Assembly: GCF_017591425.1 (NCBI RefSeq)
Contig: NW_024465885.1
Span: forward strand, 45,503,001-45,567,000
Reading direction: 5' to 3'
Source of the DNA: Ochotona curzoniae
Lineage: Eukaryota > Chordata > Mammalia > Lagomorpha > Ochotonidae
DNA length: 64,000 bases
A program made the translations under genes and the position numbers. Below, one piece after another: positions 1-12,399 of this stretch; the first letter of the stretch is position 1; each line of letters opens with the position of its first letter. The notes under the pieces were generated by a model, which was not told where the DNA came from, ran no database searches, and worked only from the letters and a program-made list of their open reading frames with translations.

Positions 1-1239
1 CCTTTGTGGTACAGGACAGTTCAGCACCTTCGTTCTGTTGGCAGAGATACACATGCTGAGTGGAGTTGCAAAGAATTGTGGGCAAATAAACACATACGTA
101 CAAATGAACCCACACCAGAATGGTGAGTGTGAGCTCGATCTGCCACCCCATTAAGGAGTAGGGACTCAATGCCGATGTCTTCACCTTGTGTTTGTACTAC
201 CTTTACGTAAGAGATTATCACTAGGGAAGCTGATTGAAGGGACACTGGATTCAAGGCATCATTCATAGGTGGCTTTCTGAGACTCTATTGTCATTTGCAA
301 TGGAACTATTTGTTTTAAAAAGATGTGTATAAGCACCTGTCATAGGGGCCTTCTGGATCAGTTGTAATTTCCTTGCGTATTCAGTTACAATGAAAATAAA
401 AGTAGGAATACTTTTTCTCTTAAAAGAATGACAAAATGTTACACGCAGTGGGATGAGTCACAACAAACATCAAACAGTTTCCCTGTTATATCTTTGCATG
501 AAGTGAATACAATGGTTCCTTGTTTAACACTATATAGAATGTAAAGCAAAGTTCTTGGGAACAGTCATTTGAAATGCAAGCCTTTATATATAGAGGCGGC
601 TTGGAACATTTGTCTGTTGGGTTGTGTCACAAAAACTAAGGTCTTTGTAATAAAACACATTTGGAAATGCTGAAGCATACTTTTCATGGATTTCTTTTCA
701 AAAATCATAATTATAAAGGACACATACTTTTGAGAGATAGACTTCTGTTTCCTGAGATAGTGGAATATATGGTCTCGGTAATTTTGGCCAACTCCATTGC
801 AGGAATCTAGAAAGCTGGACCCAATAAGCACACACATGCATCATTGTAATCATGTAACTGAAAGCACGGGGGAGTTCTCAGTGGGTGGACAGGGTAGAGC
901 CCAGAAGAGATGCTCTCTACACTGGGCTAATTTTTCTGGTAAAGGTGAAGGAGGGCTAAGGGATAGACAACTTGAAAAGCTATTGGGAACCTTTGCCAGT
1001 CTCACAAGCTACATGGGAAAAAACCACAAATCTGAGACAACCAAAAAGTGTATCCTAGGATAAAGAATTTATGCAAAGTAAACTAGTCCCACAGGAACTG
1101 AAGCCTGTCTTAGGATCATCTCAGTCTTTGAAACTGAACTTGAATGCTATTGCAGGATATCTGCTGAAAGATCAATTGATTCCACCACTCCAGGAAGATA
1201 AGATCTAAAGTTTTTGTTTATGACTTTCCCCACACAAAC
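1..1239. other. Unassigned intergenic or intronic DNA
   Basis: I see no gene or recognisable repeat here. The open frames present (up to about 90 codons) have no domain-like composition. The DNA is AT-rich. Confidence 0.5.
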
Positions 1240-1712
1240 GAGGAAGTCACTAGATAAAGAAAATGTGGCATATACATGTACATACTATGGAACAGTATTT
1301 AGCCATAACAAGGAATGAAATGTTACCTTTTGCAACAAGAGATGCAACTGGAAACTATTCTGCTTAGTGAAACAAGCCAGTCTCAAAAAAAAGACGAACA
1401 TTGCATGCTTTCTCTGAAATGCATGCGCCACTTGGGAATATGATTGTTGTTTTTAGGATGTGTTTATATGCCAGTGCAACTGTGGTCTTCCTGCTCTTTT
1501 CCTGTTGGTTTTTATGATTAGTGGTGAATTAAGCCTGTGAACATAGAGAGGATTACAATTCTATCTTCAGAAAAACTAATGAAGAGTTGTGGGGTCGGGG
1601 GAGAGGGCGTTGAAGGGGACCCAGGGAGTGAGAGAAGTTTGGTCATTTTTTGGACCTGTACCCATGGAGTGCATAAATTCTACTCTCTTTCTATTAATAA
1701 TTTTTAAAGTGC
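1240..1712 (+). mobile_element. L1 3' end: ORF2 C-terminus remnant plus 3'UTR
   Basis: Around 1265-1380 the + strand reads like the end of mammalian L1 ORF2: a one-base-off version of the conserved 'Met-Glu-Tyr-Tyr-Ser-Ala-Ile' block followed by 'ATRNEM' and a run ending in a 'cttagtgaaacaagccag' stretch. A G-rich 3'UTR-like segment follows (gtcgggggagagggcg, 1592-1607). The element fades into an A/T-rich end near 1710. It is 5'-truncated and heavily mutated, so it encodes nothing. L1 membership is inference from family knowledge; exact ends are uncertain. Confidence 0.7.
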
Positions 1713-2499
1713 CAAGGCACAATTATAAGGGAATCAAAAAAAAGAAAAAAATGAGATAGATACACATAAACCGCAGGTTATAGCTATCAGGCATGGAATT
1801 AAAATATAATGATGAAATGGCAAAATGATAAAAAGAAATGATAAAAAGAAAGAATTTTGATGACGAACTGGGACAGTAAGCAAAATAAGGAAATGTTTAG
1901 AACTGAAAACTAGGAACAGTGGAAGATGTGACTGAAAAAAATATATAGGAAGATCAATACACTGAAAGGTAGCTTCAAAGAAAACATTCAGAGAAAATCC
2001 TAAAGTGATGGGAAAGCAGAGAAGAAAAAAAATGAGTAAGAGAAATTCTGTTAGAGATGTCATGGGATTCCTTTCAGGAGAACAAATAGAACTAGAATTT
2101 TGCACACACAGTTCCTGAAGAGACATGGACTGGCAACTTCCAAGCTGGCAGCAAGCATCAAGCTAGAGACTCAAAAAGCAAGATAAATGCAGAAAAAAAC
2201 CACATCAGCCTCATGGATGGCTGAAAGGGAGACAGGGAGAAACTCTGAAAAGGAGTTTCCAGAGGGAAAGGACACATTTATTTCCAAAATGGGGCATACA
2301 AGTTGTTGCTTTGGAAATAACAAGAATAAATAAAATAATTTTAAGACGTGGAAGGGAGAGGTGAGCAAGGGGCAGCGAGGGCTCTCCCGTCGGCGGCTCA
2401 CACACTCTCAGGGTGCCTGGCCGTTACCACTGGCTCTCCTCTCCATTTCAGCTTCTTGCCAGTGTGCACAGTGGAAGCAGCAGGTCACTGAGTGCTTAC
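1713..2499. other. Purine-rich, A-rich unassigned DNA
   Basis: The + strand is strongly purine-biased over about 1735-2060 (many aaag, gaaa and aaaaa runs). The 130-codon minus-strand frame at 1734-2126 is very rich in F, L, I and S, as expected from the complement of such DNA, and is not a credible protein. A GC-richer patch at 2365-2460 has no recognised origin. Confidence 0.5.
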
Positions 2500-2662
2500 T
2501 ACCCAAGTGGAAGACCCATCTGAATGCCAAGTGCATGGCTTTATCTGAGCCCCGCTCCAGCTACCACGGGCATTTGAGGTCTGAGCCAGCAGATATGACA
2601 TGTCCTGTTTATCTCCTCCTCTGCCACCATTTAAATACATTAAATTAAATACATTTTTAAAG
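2500..2662 (+). mobile_element. Lagomorph C-type SINE, 3' part only
   Basis: The right half of the SINE is recognisable: a 'caagtggaagacc' block, the 'cagctccagctaccacgggcatttg' region, the 'agccagcagat' motif (gaaccagcagatggaa in better copies), a pyrimidine run and an A/T-rich end with two 'aaatacatt' units. The 5' half is missing or too diverged to see. Confidence 0.6.
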
Positions 2663-3696
2663 AGGGATTCAGAAGACAATAGCCTAGAAATTTATCAAGG
2701 GTGGAATACCCTTCAAATAAAAACTAAAACATTCTCAGGCAAATACAAATAAAATTTATCATTTGCAATCCATATTCTGAAGGAAGTAGTAAAGGAGTTA
2801 TTTAGGTAACAGAAAAATTATTTCAGATGGAGCACAGGTAATGCAGAAAGGAACAAAGGGAAAGAAAAAAATATGTCTATGAATTAAAATAAATGTTGAC
2901 CACCTAAGTATATAATAGTAATATTTAATTAGAATATGAAACATGTGTGCAATGAAGATAAATGAGAAGAGCAAATACATTGAAAGGGACAAAGCAATTT
3001 GTAGATCATCTTAATTGAAGCAAATGTGTTAATTCATATTAATTTCATGTAAGTGCAAGCTTGGTGGAATCTCCGGTAAGATATAAATCAGAGAAAAAAT
3101 ATTAGGTTTTACACTTATGGTAGGAGAGAAACAGAAACAAACTTCAACTACATCAGAAAATCAAAATAAGACAAGCAGAGAGGAAAAAGGGTGTAGGAAT
3201 AAGTGCAGAGAAGGCAGAAAGCAAACGACTGAGTGACAGGCCTTGCTTCAAGTCCGTTCCTGGTTATAACAGAGCAGTTATTTACAAGGCACAATACACA
3301 GTGCGTAATTTAGCAATGGCAAACAGCACTGCTGGTGACTTACAATCCTAGAAACAGTTAAAGCGTTGAATTGCACTCAATGCTAATCTACATATGGTGG
3401 AGCAGCTCCTTTGCTCCTCCAGGCAGCATTATCACCCCCATCCCAGAGAAGAGGCAGCGTGGGCATAAGGAGCTTCTGTAATGGACCCCTGCTCCCACAG
3501 CAGGGAGAGGACAGGGCTGGGCTTTGCCACTAAGTGCTTAGCCTTGAGTCAGATCCTTTCACCACTGGACTGTTCTCCATCCCTACTGTAACACTGAGAA
3601 AGTTCCAGACCTTTGGACAGGAAAGAAAATACATGATTTGGGATTTCAGGAGTTTACTATAGGTTTCATAATTAAGTCACAGATACATTAAATGTT

Positions 3697-3698
<2 letters not shown>
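2663..3698. other. Unassigned AT-rich DNA
   Basis: No gene is visible. The first 500 bases are very A-rich; 3230-3600 is closer to average GC. I cannot assign this stretch to a repeat family. Confidence 0.5.

Positions 3699-3728
<30 letters not shown>
3699..3728. repeat. (AC)15 microsatellite
   Basis: Uninterrupted AC dinucleotides, likely length-polymorphic. Confidence 0.97.
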
Positions 3729-3729
<1 letters not shown>

Positions 3730-3952
3730 GAGAGCAGTCTAGTTGGTTTATATTAAAAACCTTGAGAAAGGTCTTTCATGGATGAAAACCATACCCAAGA
3801 CAAATGAATGCAGAAATAAAAATGGACAGAGATGCTCACAGCAGGCTTATCTGTGTGTGTGATGAATGGTGGCATGCTTAACCGACAAGGTACTATGTGG
3901 TCTATAAAAGGCGTTGACAAGTGAAAGTATTCTAACACTCGCCGGATGAGTA

Positions 3953-4230
3953 GCCCTTATCCAGAGTGCTTGGGGCCAGAATTGCTTTACGGTTCAGGGT
4001 TTGGAATTTTGGAATACACTTAATGATATGGGACCAAGTCCAAACATAAGATTCAGTTATGTTGCAGATGGGTTTTATAAACATGTTGAAACATCATTTT
4101 ACACAATATTTGAATGAGGGTTTTTCTTTTTCATGAAGCAAAGTTATGGTGCATAATCTTCCACTTGGGACGTCATGTGAAGTTTTGGGTTTTGGAGCAT
4201 TTTGGATACTAGGCTTTTGGAAAGCACAGT
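3953..4230 (+). mobile_element. Old dispersed mammalian repeat, class uncertain (copy 1)
   Basis: Diagnostic stretches are 'cttatccagagtgcttgggg', 'ggtttggaattttggaata', 'gggaccaagtccaaacata' and, near 4175-4225, 'ttgggttttggagcatttt'. I recognise these as parts of an ancient mammalian interspersed repeat, probably a DNA transposon, but cannot name the family with confidence. A second copy in the same orientation lies at 46142-46615. Confidence 0.5.
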
Positions 4231-5401
4231 TTGGAAAGCAAATCATTGAATGTGTGAGTAGAGCATACACTTGTGTCACAGGATCAGATAAGCGTTTGTT
4301 CCTTTTCCTGTTTCCCAGTTTTCATTTGGATTTGCATTAGGATTAACACAAATTTCTGAATTCAAAAACCCCAAACGTTTAGAAGAAGGAAATCTTGCCA
4401 CATCGGATGAGAGGGACATCTGTGCTCACCCTGAGGGCGTTATTAAAGGATGCATTAACCAAAGATGGCTGGAGAGTTCCTGATGGGCCAGAAGAACCTT
4501 GTTCCCCTACATTACAAACTCCAAAAGTGAAAATCCAGCAGCTGAGGCTTCCTCAGCTCAGTCCCTTGGCCTTTGTTGATGGAATGCCTGTATGCAAGGT
4601 CATGTGGCTGTGTTGCAGCCATCAGACCAGCTGCTTGAAGGAGAGGCAGTGCCTTGGGGCCTCATGGATGGCATGACATGAAAAGGCATGCTGGAGAAAA
4701 ACAAACTGCCAAGCTTCCTGTGAGAGCCAGGGTTCTCTTTGCTACATGGAGTTCTCCAAGCCTTTGTGGGTACATTTATCCACCAAGGGTACAGCTTTGG
4801 CAAATAATTACTTGAGTGTTTCTTACTTGGAGATGTAATGACAGGGAAACGAAGGAGGTCAGAGTAACGTGAAGAAAAGATGCACTGTTAAAATTCTGAT
4901 TACCAATCAGTCATAGGAAAGGGGAATGGCCCTCCTTCGCTCACTTTCATTTCTTTGTCTACTGCATATCTGCCGTTGTGATTGGTATAGATGTCTGGCT
5001 GCCCTATGTTTAAATGCCCCTCTGTTGCAGCATCTTGAAGGCAGTGTATACAGGAAGAACTGGAGGCACAGGTCTTTAGTTTCCTGGACAGTTCAGGGCT
5101 AGTGTTCTTATGAACTGGATCAAACAAAATGTGCTCTTACTTTTACAAACTGGTTACTCAAATGTAACATTATGTTTTGCAATCATTTGGTATAGACAAA
5201 AAAAAATGCAGTAGTTTGAAGGATGACTTTCTCACCAATAATCAAATCTCACTTATGGTGGTTGCAAATGTATCAAGGTACCTTGGATATTCATCACGAT
5301 CTTGAAATTGCTGTCCTTCAGCTTGGCAATAGATCTTCTTATTCAATGAGTTGATAAGGAATCATAACTGTTGCTATATTTTATGTGTCAGAAAGAGTTA
5401 T
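4231..5401. other. Unassigned DNA
   Basis: No gene or clear repeat. The 93-codon frame at 4395-4676 has no recognisable motif and I treat it as chance. Confidence 0.5.
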
Positions 5402-5726
5402 CTATTTACTTTTGTATTTCAAGGGCAGAGTGCCACGTGTGATGGGAGCAGGAGAGAGAGAGACTGTTCTATCCACTCGTTCACTCACCAAATGTTTACA
5501 ACTGCCAGTACTGGACCAGTCCAAAGCCAGGAGCCAGGAGCTCCATGATCGTCTCCTACATGGGTAACCTGGGCTCAACCACTTGGGCATTATCTGTTTC
5601 TGCTCAGCTGCATTAACAGGGAGCTATGTTAGAAGTGAAGCATCTGGGACTCAAACTGGTGCTCTGAAAATGGGAAGTAGAAGTTTCAACAGGTGTCTTA
5701 ACATGCTGTACTACAATTTTGGCACT
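5402..5726 (-). mobile_element. Lagomorph C-type SINE, near full length
   Basis: On the + strand it reads, in order, the A/T tail remnant ('tatttacttttgtatttcaa'), a GA-rich stretch, 'ccactcgttcactcaccaaa', 'agccaggagccaggagctcc', 'gtctcctacatgggta', a 'gcattaacagggagct' block, 'ggactcaaactggtgctc' and a degraded tRNA-like head near 5700-5726. This order marks a minus-strand copy. Confidence 0.85.
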
Positions 5727-6365
5727 TGGAATTTAAACAAAAGAATTATGATGACTTTGTTAAGTTTGGAAAGGAAGAGATAGTTTGCAAATCAGAGATT
5801 TGGGAAAGCGGATAGTGTAATTCTAATGAAAAGGTTCAAGATCAAAGACAAGGTGATGTTTCAGTGCCAGTTTGAAAGAAGCTCCTATGCAAAGGCAATT
5901 GGGTGGAACAAATCCTTTTATTTGCTGGATTCAAGTCCAGCTGATTGCATGAGGCACTCTTACATTGCAGAAGGCTATCTGATCTAGCATATTTAACAGT
6001 TTCAACGATAAACTCACTTGACAACACCCTCTTAAAAGCACTCAGAATGATGGCTGGGCACCCTGTGGTCTCATCAAGTTGACACATAAAAGCAATCACC
6101 AGCGAACCACCTCTTGCCAAGTAGGTACCCAAGCACATCTCCTTAAGCCATACTCAACACTCAAATGTACGCAATACCCACATTGTGATTCTAACATAAT
6201 ACAGATATCTTGCATACAGTAAAAATATGCTAACTTGTTAGAAAAGTAAAGTTTTTAAAAATACAATAATAGAATAAAAGGTGGGAGGAGAAAAAGATGT
6301 TTGTCATATATGTGCACGCACAGACGTATACACAGATGTACTTGTGAAAAAATAAGAAACGACTA
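5727..6365. other. Unassigned DNA
   Basis: No gene or assignable repeat. The 98-codon minus-strand frame at 5842-6138 shows no family features. Confidence 0.5.
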
Positions 6366-6580
6366 TGGCTCATGTGGGTATTTGGTTTAGTGGTTAAGAT
6401 GCTGTATAGGAATGCCTGGTTTGAGTCTTGATTCTGGAAAGCAGTAGGTGACATCTCAATTAGTCTGACCCATAAAATCCACGTGGAAGTTTCAATCACG
6501 TTGTGGGCTCCCAGCTTTGGCCTGAGTCACCATTGGTTTTTGCAAGAATTTGGGGAGTGAACTAACAAATGGGTGATTTC
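6366..6580 (+). mobile_element. Lagomorph C-type SINE, diverged
   Basis: The tRNA-like head is still visible ('gtttagtggttaagatgctg', 'gtttgagtcttgattctgg'). It is followed by 'atccacgtggaagtttcaat', 'gggctcccagctttggcctg' and 'ttggggagtgaactaacaaa'. Internal deletion has shortened it, and the 3' tail is degraded. Confidence 0.75.
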
Positions 6581-7292
6581 TGGATTAATTCTAGTTCAAT
6601 TAAATCATTCTGTGTCTCCTGTTAGAAACAACCCTCCCTTTGGAACAAGCCAGTAAGGTTATGGGAACAGGAAGCAAATTTTTGCTAGTGGATCACCAGG
6701 GAAAATAACAAATGATGATACTCCTGTTTTCATCCCATGACTCCTGTGTCCATGAATTCTGGGCCATGGAGGAAGCAGTGATGTGTATGGGATACTGATT
6801 TAGATAGGGCTTGGCCTTCTAGAGTGTCCCCTCCTATCCTGCAAGAAATCGCTGGCACTGCAACAGAGTCTGTAGAGGATAGTCCACCGATCCACGAAAC
6901 GCAGTAAGGTCAGTGTGTTCCATGACCCCATGGCAGCGCCTCCTTGGTTATGAGGGAGTTTCTTGATCAGAAGGTCAGAAGCCATGCACTGTGAATGACA
7001 GCTGTGTTGAGCAAGGCGTTTGATAAATCTGTGAATGCAAGTCTTGGCCTGAAGGTTGTATGTGGTAGTGTGTAGACATGGTGTCCATTCCAGCAAGCTC
7101 CTTTCATGATGGAAGTAGCCCAACAGCATCAATCTGATGCCAGGTTGATCACCAGGCTTGGTTTGGCAAGAGGTCTTCCTGTTTAATGAATTACCACAAA
7201 AGTATGGCTCAAATTTTAAAAGCTAAAGTAAAAAAAATCAAATTTGATCATTTATGTCAGCTTAATTTTATTTAGCAGAGTAAGGCCTTGGT
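6581..7292. other. Unassigned DNA
   Basis: No recognisable repeat. The 110-codon minus-strand frame at 6800-7132 has no recognisable domain and is probably chance. Confidence 0.5.
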
Positions 7293-7308
7293 GAAATACG
7301 AGATGTGT

Positions 7309-7683
7309 TGGGCCCTGTGCAGTAGTCTAGCGGCTAATGTCCTCGCCTTGCACGCATCAAGAGTCCATATGGGTGCCAGTTCTAATCCCAGCGACCCTGT
7401 TCCTCATCCAGCTCCCTGCTTGTAGCCTGGGAAGGCAGTAGAGGACGGCCCAAAGCCTTGGAACCCTGCACCCACACTGGAGACCCGGAAGGAGCTCCTG
7501 GTTCCTGGCTTTCAGATTTCAAGCCATTGCTGCCACTTGGAGAGTGAATCATCAGACTGAAGATATTCCTCTCTGTCTCTCTTATATCTGGCTTTTCAAC
7601 AAAAATAAAGAAATCTTTTTTTTTTTTTAAAAAGAATCTACTAAAAATTTTTAAAGTAATAAAAAATCAAAAAAAAAAAAAAA
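7309..7683 (+). mobile_element. Full-length pika-type C SINE with target-site duplications
   Basis: This is the cleanest SINE in the window. Head: 'gggccctgtgcagtagtcta', then 'cggctaatgtcctcgccttg' and the tRNA B-box-like 'ccagttctaatcccagc'. Body: 'gtagcctgggaaggcagtag', 'ggcccaaagccttggaaccc', 'gagacccggaaggagctcct' and 'ggagagtgaatcatcagact'. It ends in an A/T-rich tail finishing with A15. Flanking direct repeats of about 16 bp support retroposition: 'gaaatacgagatgtgt' (7293-7308) and 'gaaatactgtatgtgt' (7684-7699), with three mismatches. Confidence 0.92.
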
Positions 7684-7699
7684 GAAATACTGTATGTGT

Positions 7700-8484
7700 C
7701 ATATCCCTGACTACCATTCTAGATTAATTTGGAATGGCCCATCTTCTGAAGTTTTTCCTGAGTAGGAGCCCTTTAATAGTATTCTATGGTGCTAGCAACA
7801 ATATTTTATTTATTTTTATTTTTCCCTGCGCTCAGCTATTCAATAATTTTTTCAAAAAGGGAGTATAAGAGATCTATGAAAATGTAAGCCTTCTTACTTC
7901 TGTCACTTCATTTTTTCCCTTTGAATCAAGAATATCCCTTCTGCTGCAGGACGCCAACAAAGAGCCTTACCACAACCTGGGTTTTAGCTGTTGCAGAATG
8001 AGGAAGGTCTCCCATCAAAAACCATTGCAGAAGAGATTTACCCATTGCTCATTGATTCAATTTTTGTTTTTCAGGCCACATAGTAAATGTTAGGAATATC
8101 ACTAGGTCATTAGGTTTTTACAGCTGTATGTAACTTGGTGTCAATAGCAGCGGAGTTTCCTCAACAGTTCTAGACATGGTAAAGTTCCTCCAAACGCAGA
8201 AAACGAAGTAACAGATTGTGTGTAATCCAGCAAAGATGGCTTTGTGGAGAGAAGTACATTTGACATTAATAAGAATGAATATTGTTTTCCAAAACACAGA
8301 AAGGACAAGGTAAAGGGATCCATTACAAAAGGAGGATGGCTAACGAAGGGACAGTCACTACTTCTGTAAGGCATAAACAGTAGAGGGACACATGTGTCTT
8401 TAGGTACCGCAACTTGTACTGCTGGGGCTGGAGCAGGTACTGTCTAGGCAAGAAGAGAGAGGAAGATATTGTTGGACAGGCAAT
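7700..8484. other. Unassigned DNA
   Basis: No gene or assignable repeat is visible between the SINE at 7309 and the L2 fragment that follows. Confidence 0.5.
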
Positions 8485-9080
8485 GTGCTGTGGAGCTTTA
8501 ACTTATTACTAAGTAATTGGATGTCATCTGTAAATTTTAAGCAGGAAAATAGCCTGGTCATATAAAGTATGGGAAAAATGATTCAAGGAATCATTTAAGG
8601 ATGATAACACAGACCAAAATTTTGTCTTCCCTGCCTGAATTTTGAGGGAAAAATAACAGAAAGTATCAATTAACAGAGCTTTTGAAATCTCTGGTTTGAG
8701 TGAAAGGTCTGTTGGAAGCCTCCTCAATGGGAGAAAGATCAAGTTCAAGTAAAGAGAAGGTTTGGAGCTCAAGGTATTGAGTCTTGAAAAAGAAATGTGT
8801 GAGTCAGCCACATGGAAGTGATGGTTACAGCCATGGCAATGAAGGAGCTTTCCTCAAAGAGTGTCTAGACTTGACATGTACTGAGCTTTGAGGACGAAAC
8901 CCAGGGGAACATTGGTGCACAGGACTGAAGCCAAGAAAAATGAGTCAGGAAGGGACATCAAAAGAGGCTCAAGAAAAGGCATGTGAGGTGAACGAGAGGC
9001 ACAGAAGGTGGGTGGGGGAATTTGGAACGTGGCTATGGAGGTGGAGATCAGAGACGGGTGTGCTGGAGGTGAAGTGACAC
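8485..9080 (-). mobile_element. L2 fragment (reverse transcriptase region), antisense
   Basis: Read on the minus strand this matches the central to late ORF2 region of the ancient LINE L2. Anchors on the + strand are 'gtgctgtggagctttaactt' and 'aaattttaagcaggaaaata' (complement of the '...cctgcttaaaaccc...' block), and further right 'gagctttgaggacgaaaccc aggggaacattgg' near 8881-8914 (complement of the '...ccccagggctcagtcc...' block). It is highly diverged with no open frame, and its right end is uncertain. Confidence 0.55.
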
Positions 9081-9659
9081 GGCCCCCTGAAGACAACATC
9101 TGGGCTACCGTCGTGGGAAAGGAGATGAGATTTCACATTTCAAATCCAGGAAAGTATTAGGTTCTCTGAGAAGCTCTTTAGAGGAAACTGCACTGCTGGG
9201 GATGGGTCCACAGCGAACAGTTGTTTGGATTCTCGGAGGCTTCCAGAACAATGGATTGGTAGCATCTTCATCGTCGCCACAGTTGCCAACGTGAAGAGCC
9301 ATCTGCGTTATGAAAGCGCATTTTCTGGTTTCCTTCCAATGCTGTTACAGGTGTGTTCCTCACGGCTGTGATATAGTCAGAGAGGGGCCACATACTTCAC
9401 CATGGGGCTCTCAACCTCCCAACAAATCGTCCTCTTCCAAAGTCCATTCCCATAAGGAACTGCTTCTATCCATTGTTGTTGCTGACACAAACATTTGGGA
9501 ATGATTGCTGGAGAAGGGCCTTTCAGCTCCATGGTGAAACATGCAGGGACACACGTGAAGGGGTGATTCTCCCAAAACCACATCTTCTGTACAACCCCGG
9601 CATCTGATCCTGCTCTCCTCTCTCCTGAGCTACTCCTGGCCTCTGCTGTCTACACTGAT
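9081..9659. other. Unassigned DNA between two L2 fragments
   Basis: I cannot assign this. It could be more of the minus-strand L2, or older unique sequence. Confidence 0.4.
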
Positions 9660-10440
9660 AGTCAGCCAGTTTTCCCTTTAAAATGCACATGATATCTCAG
9701 CATTCAGTTGCTTAAAACCCCCAATGGCTTTCCATCATGTTTAGAATAAAACTGAGGTATCAATGACCATGATGCACAGCACAACAGGAGTTCTTTGGGA
9801 TTGATTTTACAACTGCCTCCTCTCAGAATATTTAGCAATGTCAAAGTAGTTTTGATTGTTGTAGGGAGGGATTGCCATTATCTTCCGGGTACACCACAGG
9901 GACATTGCTGATATCATTCAATATATAGCACCCATTAGATTCCACAGTGCCCAAGAATTATTTTGCCCCAAAGGTTATTAGAATCAAGGTTGAGAGTCTT
10001 TGCCCAACAAGGTCTTCCTGCTCTGGTCCTGCCCATCTCAGCCATGCTTTTTCGATATCATCCCTTCTGTGGCTCTTGTCTTTACCAGTCTTGATTGCAT
10101 CAGACACAGTGTTGGTTCCAATCGCTTCTCCCTCCGATGTCTCCTCTGAATGTGGGCAGGGCTTGCTCCCTCTCACCACACAGGTGGCAGATAAGACATC
10201 ACTCTTAAAGATTTTTTCTGCTCTGCTGTCTAAAATAACTTCTTTTCTTTTGCCCGTCTTGCCTTTTCTTGGCATCACTTCTGACAATCTGATGATGTTA
10301 CTCAGTGGCCTCTTTTTGGCGTTTGTGTCTATCTTTCTTGCATAAATGTGAGGATCATGAGGGAATTGGCTTTTTCCTATCTGCTGCGGAGTATCGCATC
10401 CCCAGTGTAAGTCCTAGAACATGATTTGCAGTTGATAAAC
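9660..10440 (+). mobile_element. L2 3' part, sense orientation
   Basis: The stretch at about 9665-9745 matches L2 well: 'tcagccagttttcccttt aa', 'agttgcttaaaacccccaat' and 'ggctttccatcatgtttaga'. The segment at 10330-10430 matches the L2 3' end, including 'cataaatgtgaggatcatga', the degraded counterpart of the 'tgtaagctccatgagggcag' motif, then 'tcgcatccccagtgtaagtc'. The 132-codon frame at 9947-10345 lies inside and is not a gene. The middle (about 9830-9980) is poorly matched. Confidence 0.6.
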
Positions 10441-12399
10441 AGCTGCTGAGTAAGTGAAGGAGGAAATGGCTGCCCTAGGATCTTGAATATCTTAGATGTT
10501 GTTTCTGAGGTTCAGTGATGTGATTCCCTTAATTTCCCGACATGCATCCAACTGGCTCTCAATTCAACCACCAAGCTCCATGGGTTCACATGTGCCTAAT
10601 GCCTATCAAGCATACCTAGATACTCACCATGGGTGGCCATGTCATCTGATGGCGTAAAAGCCATGAAGGCAAATGCCAGGCATGTTTGGTGAAATGATTC
10701 ATCTCCTTGTTCTTCATTCCAGACTTTAGGCTTTTGCAATAATAGGTTAGAGAGTATGACTAGCAGCCCCAAATACTACACACGTTCAGTTTTCTATCAT
10801 GTATGGACTTGACTGTGCATATATGGTCACAGAAATATCATCATATGTGGCTTAGTGTTGATCAAACTATCCCTATTAGAACTGAAAAAGGCAACTAAAA
10901 TGAAAGCAGTTCTTTGCAGACTAAATTGGGGGAAGGAGTGATGGGCCAGACATTCTTCATAATGTTATTTGGCAGCCTAGTATTCTTACACGGAGGAAGC
11001 TTTTGGTTCAATGAACTCATTTACAGTGGAAACACTTGGTAACACTGCATGAACGCTTCCTCTACAAAATAATTTTAGAACTCACCCATCTTTGAGACTT
11101 CCGATTTCCCATCGGCCCTTGTTTTGCTTTTGTCTTGCCCCTCTCTGCCTTTCCTTCCCCCTCCACAACCCCCACACGCAGGAGAGCTCTCCTTGGGGAA
11201 AAATAAGAACAGCTTTTGCTGGAAGAGGTTATGCTACCCTCATCTACCTTTTGCGTAACGAAAGTCCTGACTATAATTCTGAAAGGCTGTTTTGTGTAGT
11301 TGAACCAGGTGTTCTGCTTGGACAGAATGAGCATTAGGAGTCAGAGAAATGCCAGTTTGCTGTTTCAAAACACTTTGTTTCAGTTGCTGCCAAAGCCTGG
11401 GGCAAGATGCTATAATCTATTTCCAGTTCTAGCTTTTTCAGTTGGCTCAGTCTATTTGCTCAAAATTTATTAACATGACCAAGTGACAGTATCACTTATT
11501 AACTGTATTGATCTGGGAAGAATGTTATTAACTCCATAATGTATTCATTATTTGGGATTGGTACTAGTTACTTCTTAGCAATAAAACATCAAAGTTTTCC
11601 AAGAGGAAAACTGATTTATAAATAAATAAAAAGCTTGTTAGCTGAACACATTCGTGATATATGGCTGAGGATTAAATAATGAAAAAGCGTAGACTACCGA
11701 CAATGCATGATGAAAATGTATTTTCAGCTTAGCACATAGGAGAGTCTTTCTACCACTGTAGGAGTCATGTTGCATCTGTTTGAGCCACTCATTTGTTCTT
11801 CCGGAAGGACCAAGACAGATGTGAAAGAAAAGGATGCATATGGACTACTTGCTCCCAGAGACACAAAAGGCCCTTAGAGAAACACATACATCTTCTTCAT
11901 CCAACAGATATTTTCAGGGATTTACTATGGGCTCAGCATTATTCAAGATTCTGAATTTGCCAAGCAAACATAAATATATATGTTACCTTAATAGGAAGCA
12001 CCTGGTGCCCTGAGCTAGGATTTTCTCATAATTCATAGTCAATGTCTGGATAAGATCATGCACCATAGACCTGTGTTTTCCTCGCTCCCAAGAAGGAAGC
12101 TGAAGATGTGAGATGTTTTTGGCCTGAAAAGGAATGGATTTTATAACAACTACGCTGACTCTTGACAATCTGAGATGTTCAAGTCATTTCATTTCCTTGA
12201 GCTTCTCAGCTATTCTCTTCTAAAATATCCCGACTTCATCAGGTTGATATCATGAGAGAGTGTGTGCTGATTGCTAGATAGGAATGTCCAATTACACACA
12301 GTGTGGAGATTCCTGAAAAAGTTACAATAGCCATAAGTCTTCACAACTTCTATTACTTTGTGTATGCCGGAAAAAATTGAAGTGAGGTCGTCAAATACA
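10441..12399. other. Unassigned DNA
   Basis: About 2 kb with no supportable gene. A stretch at 11893-11975 ('catccaacagatattttcag') resembles the 'attcaacaaatatttattga' motif of old mammalian repeats but is too short to name. Complementary 80-90 codon frames at 11062-11337 show no domain. Confidence 0.45.

Noticed and set aside
1734..2126. 130-codon minus-strand frame rich in F, L, I and S
   Set aside because: It is the complement of an A-rich purine stretch; composition explains it and no domain is visible.
9947..10345. 132-codon + frame with a hydrophobic C-terminus
   Set aside because: It lies within an L2 3' fragment and its hydrophobic stretch comes from T-rich DNA.
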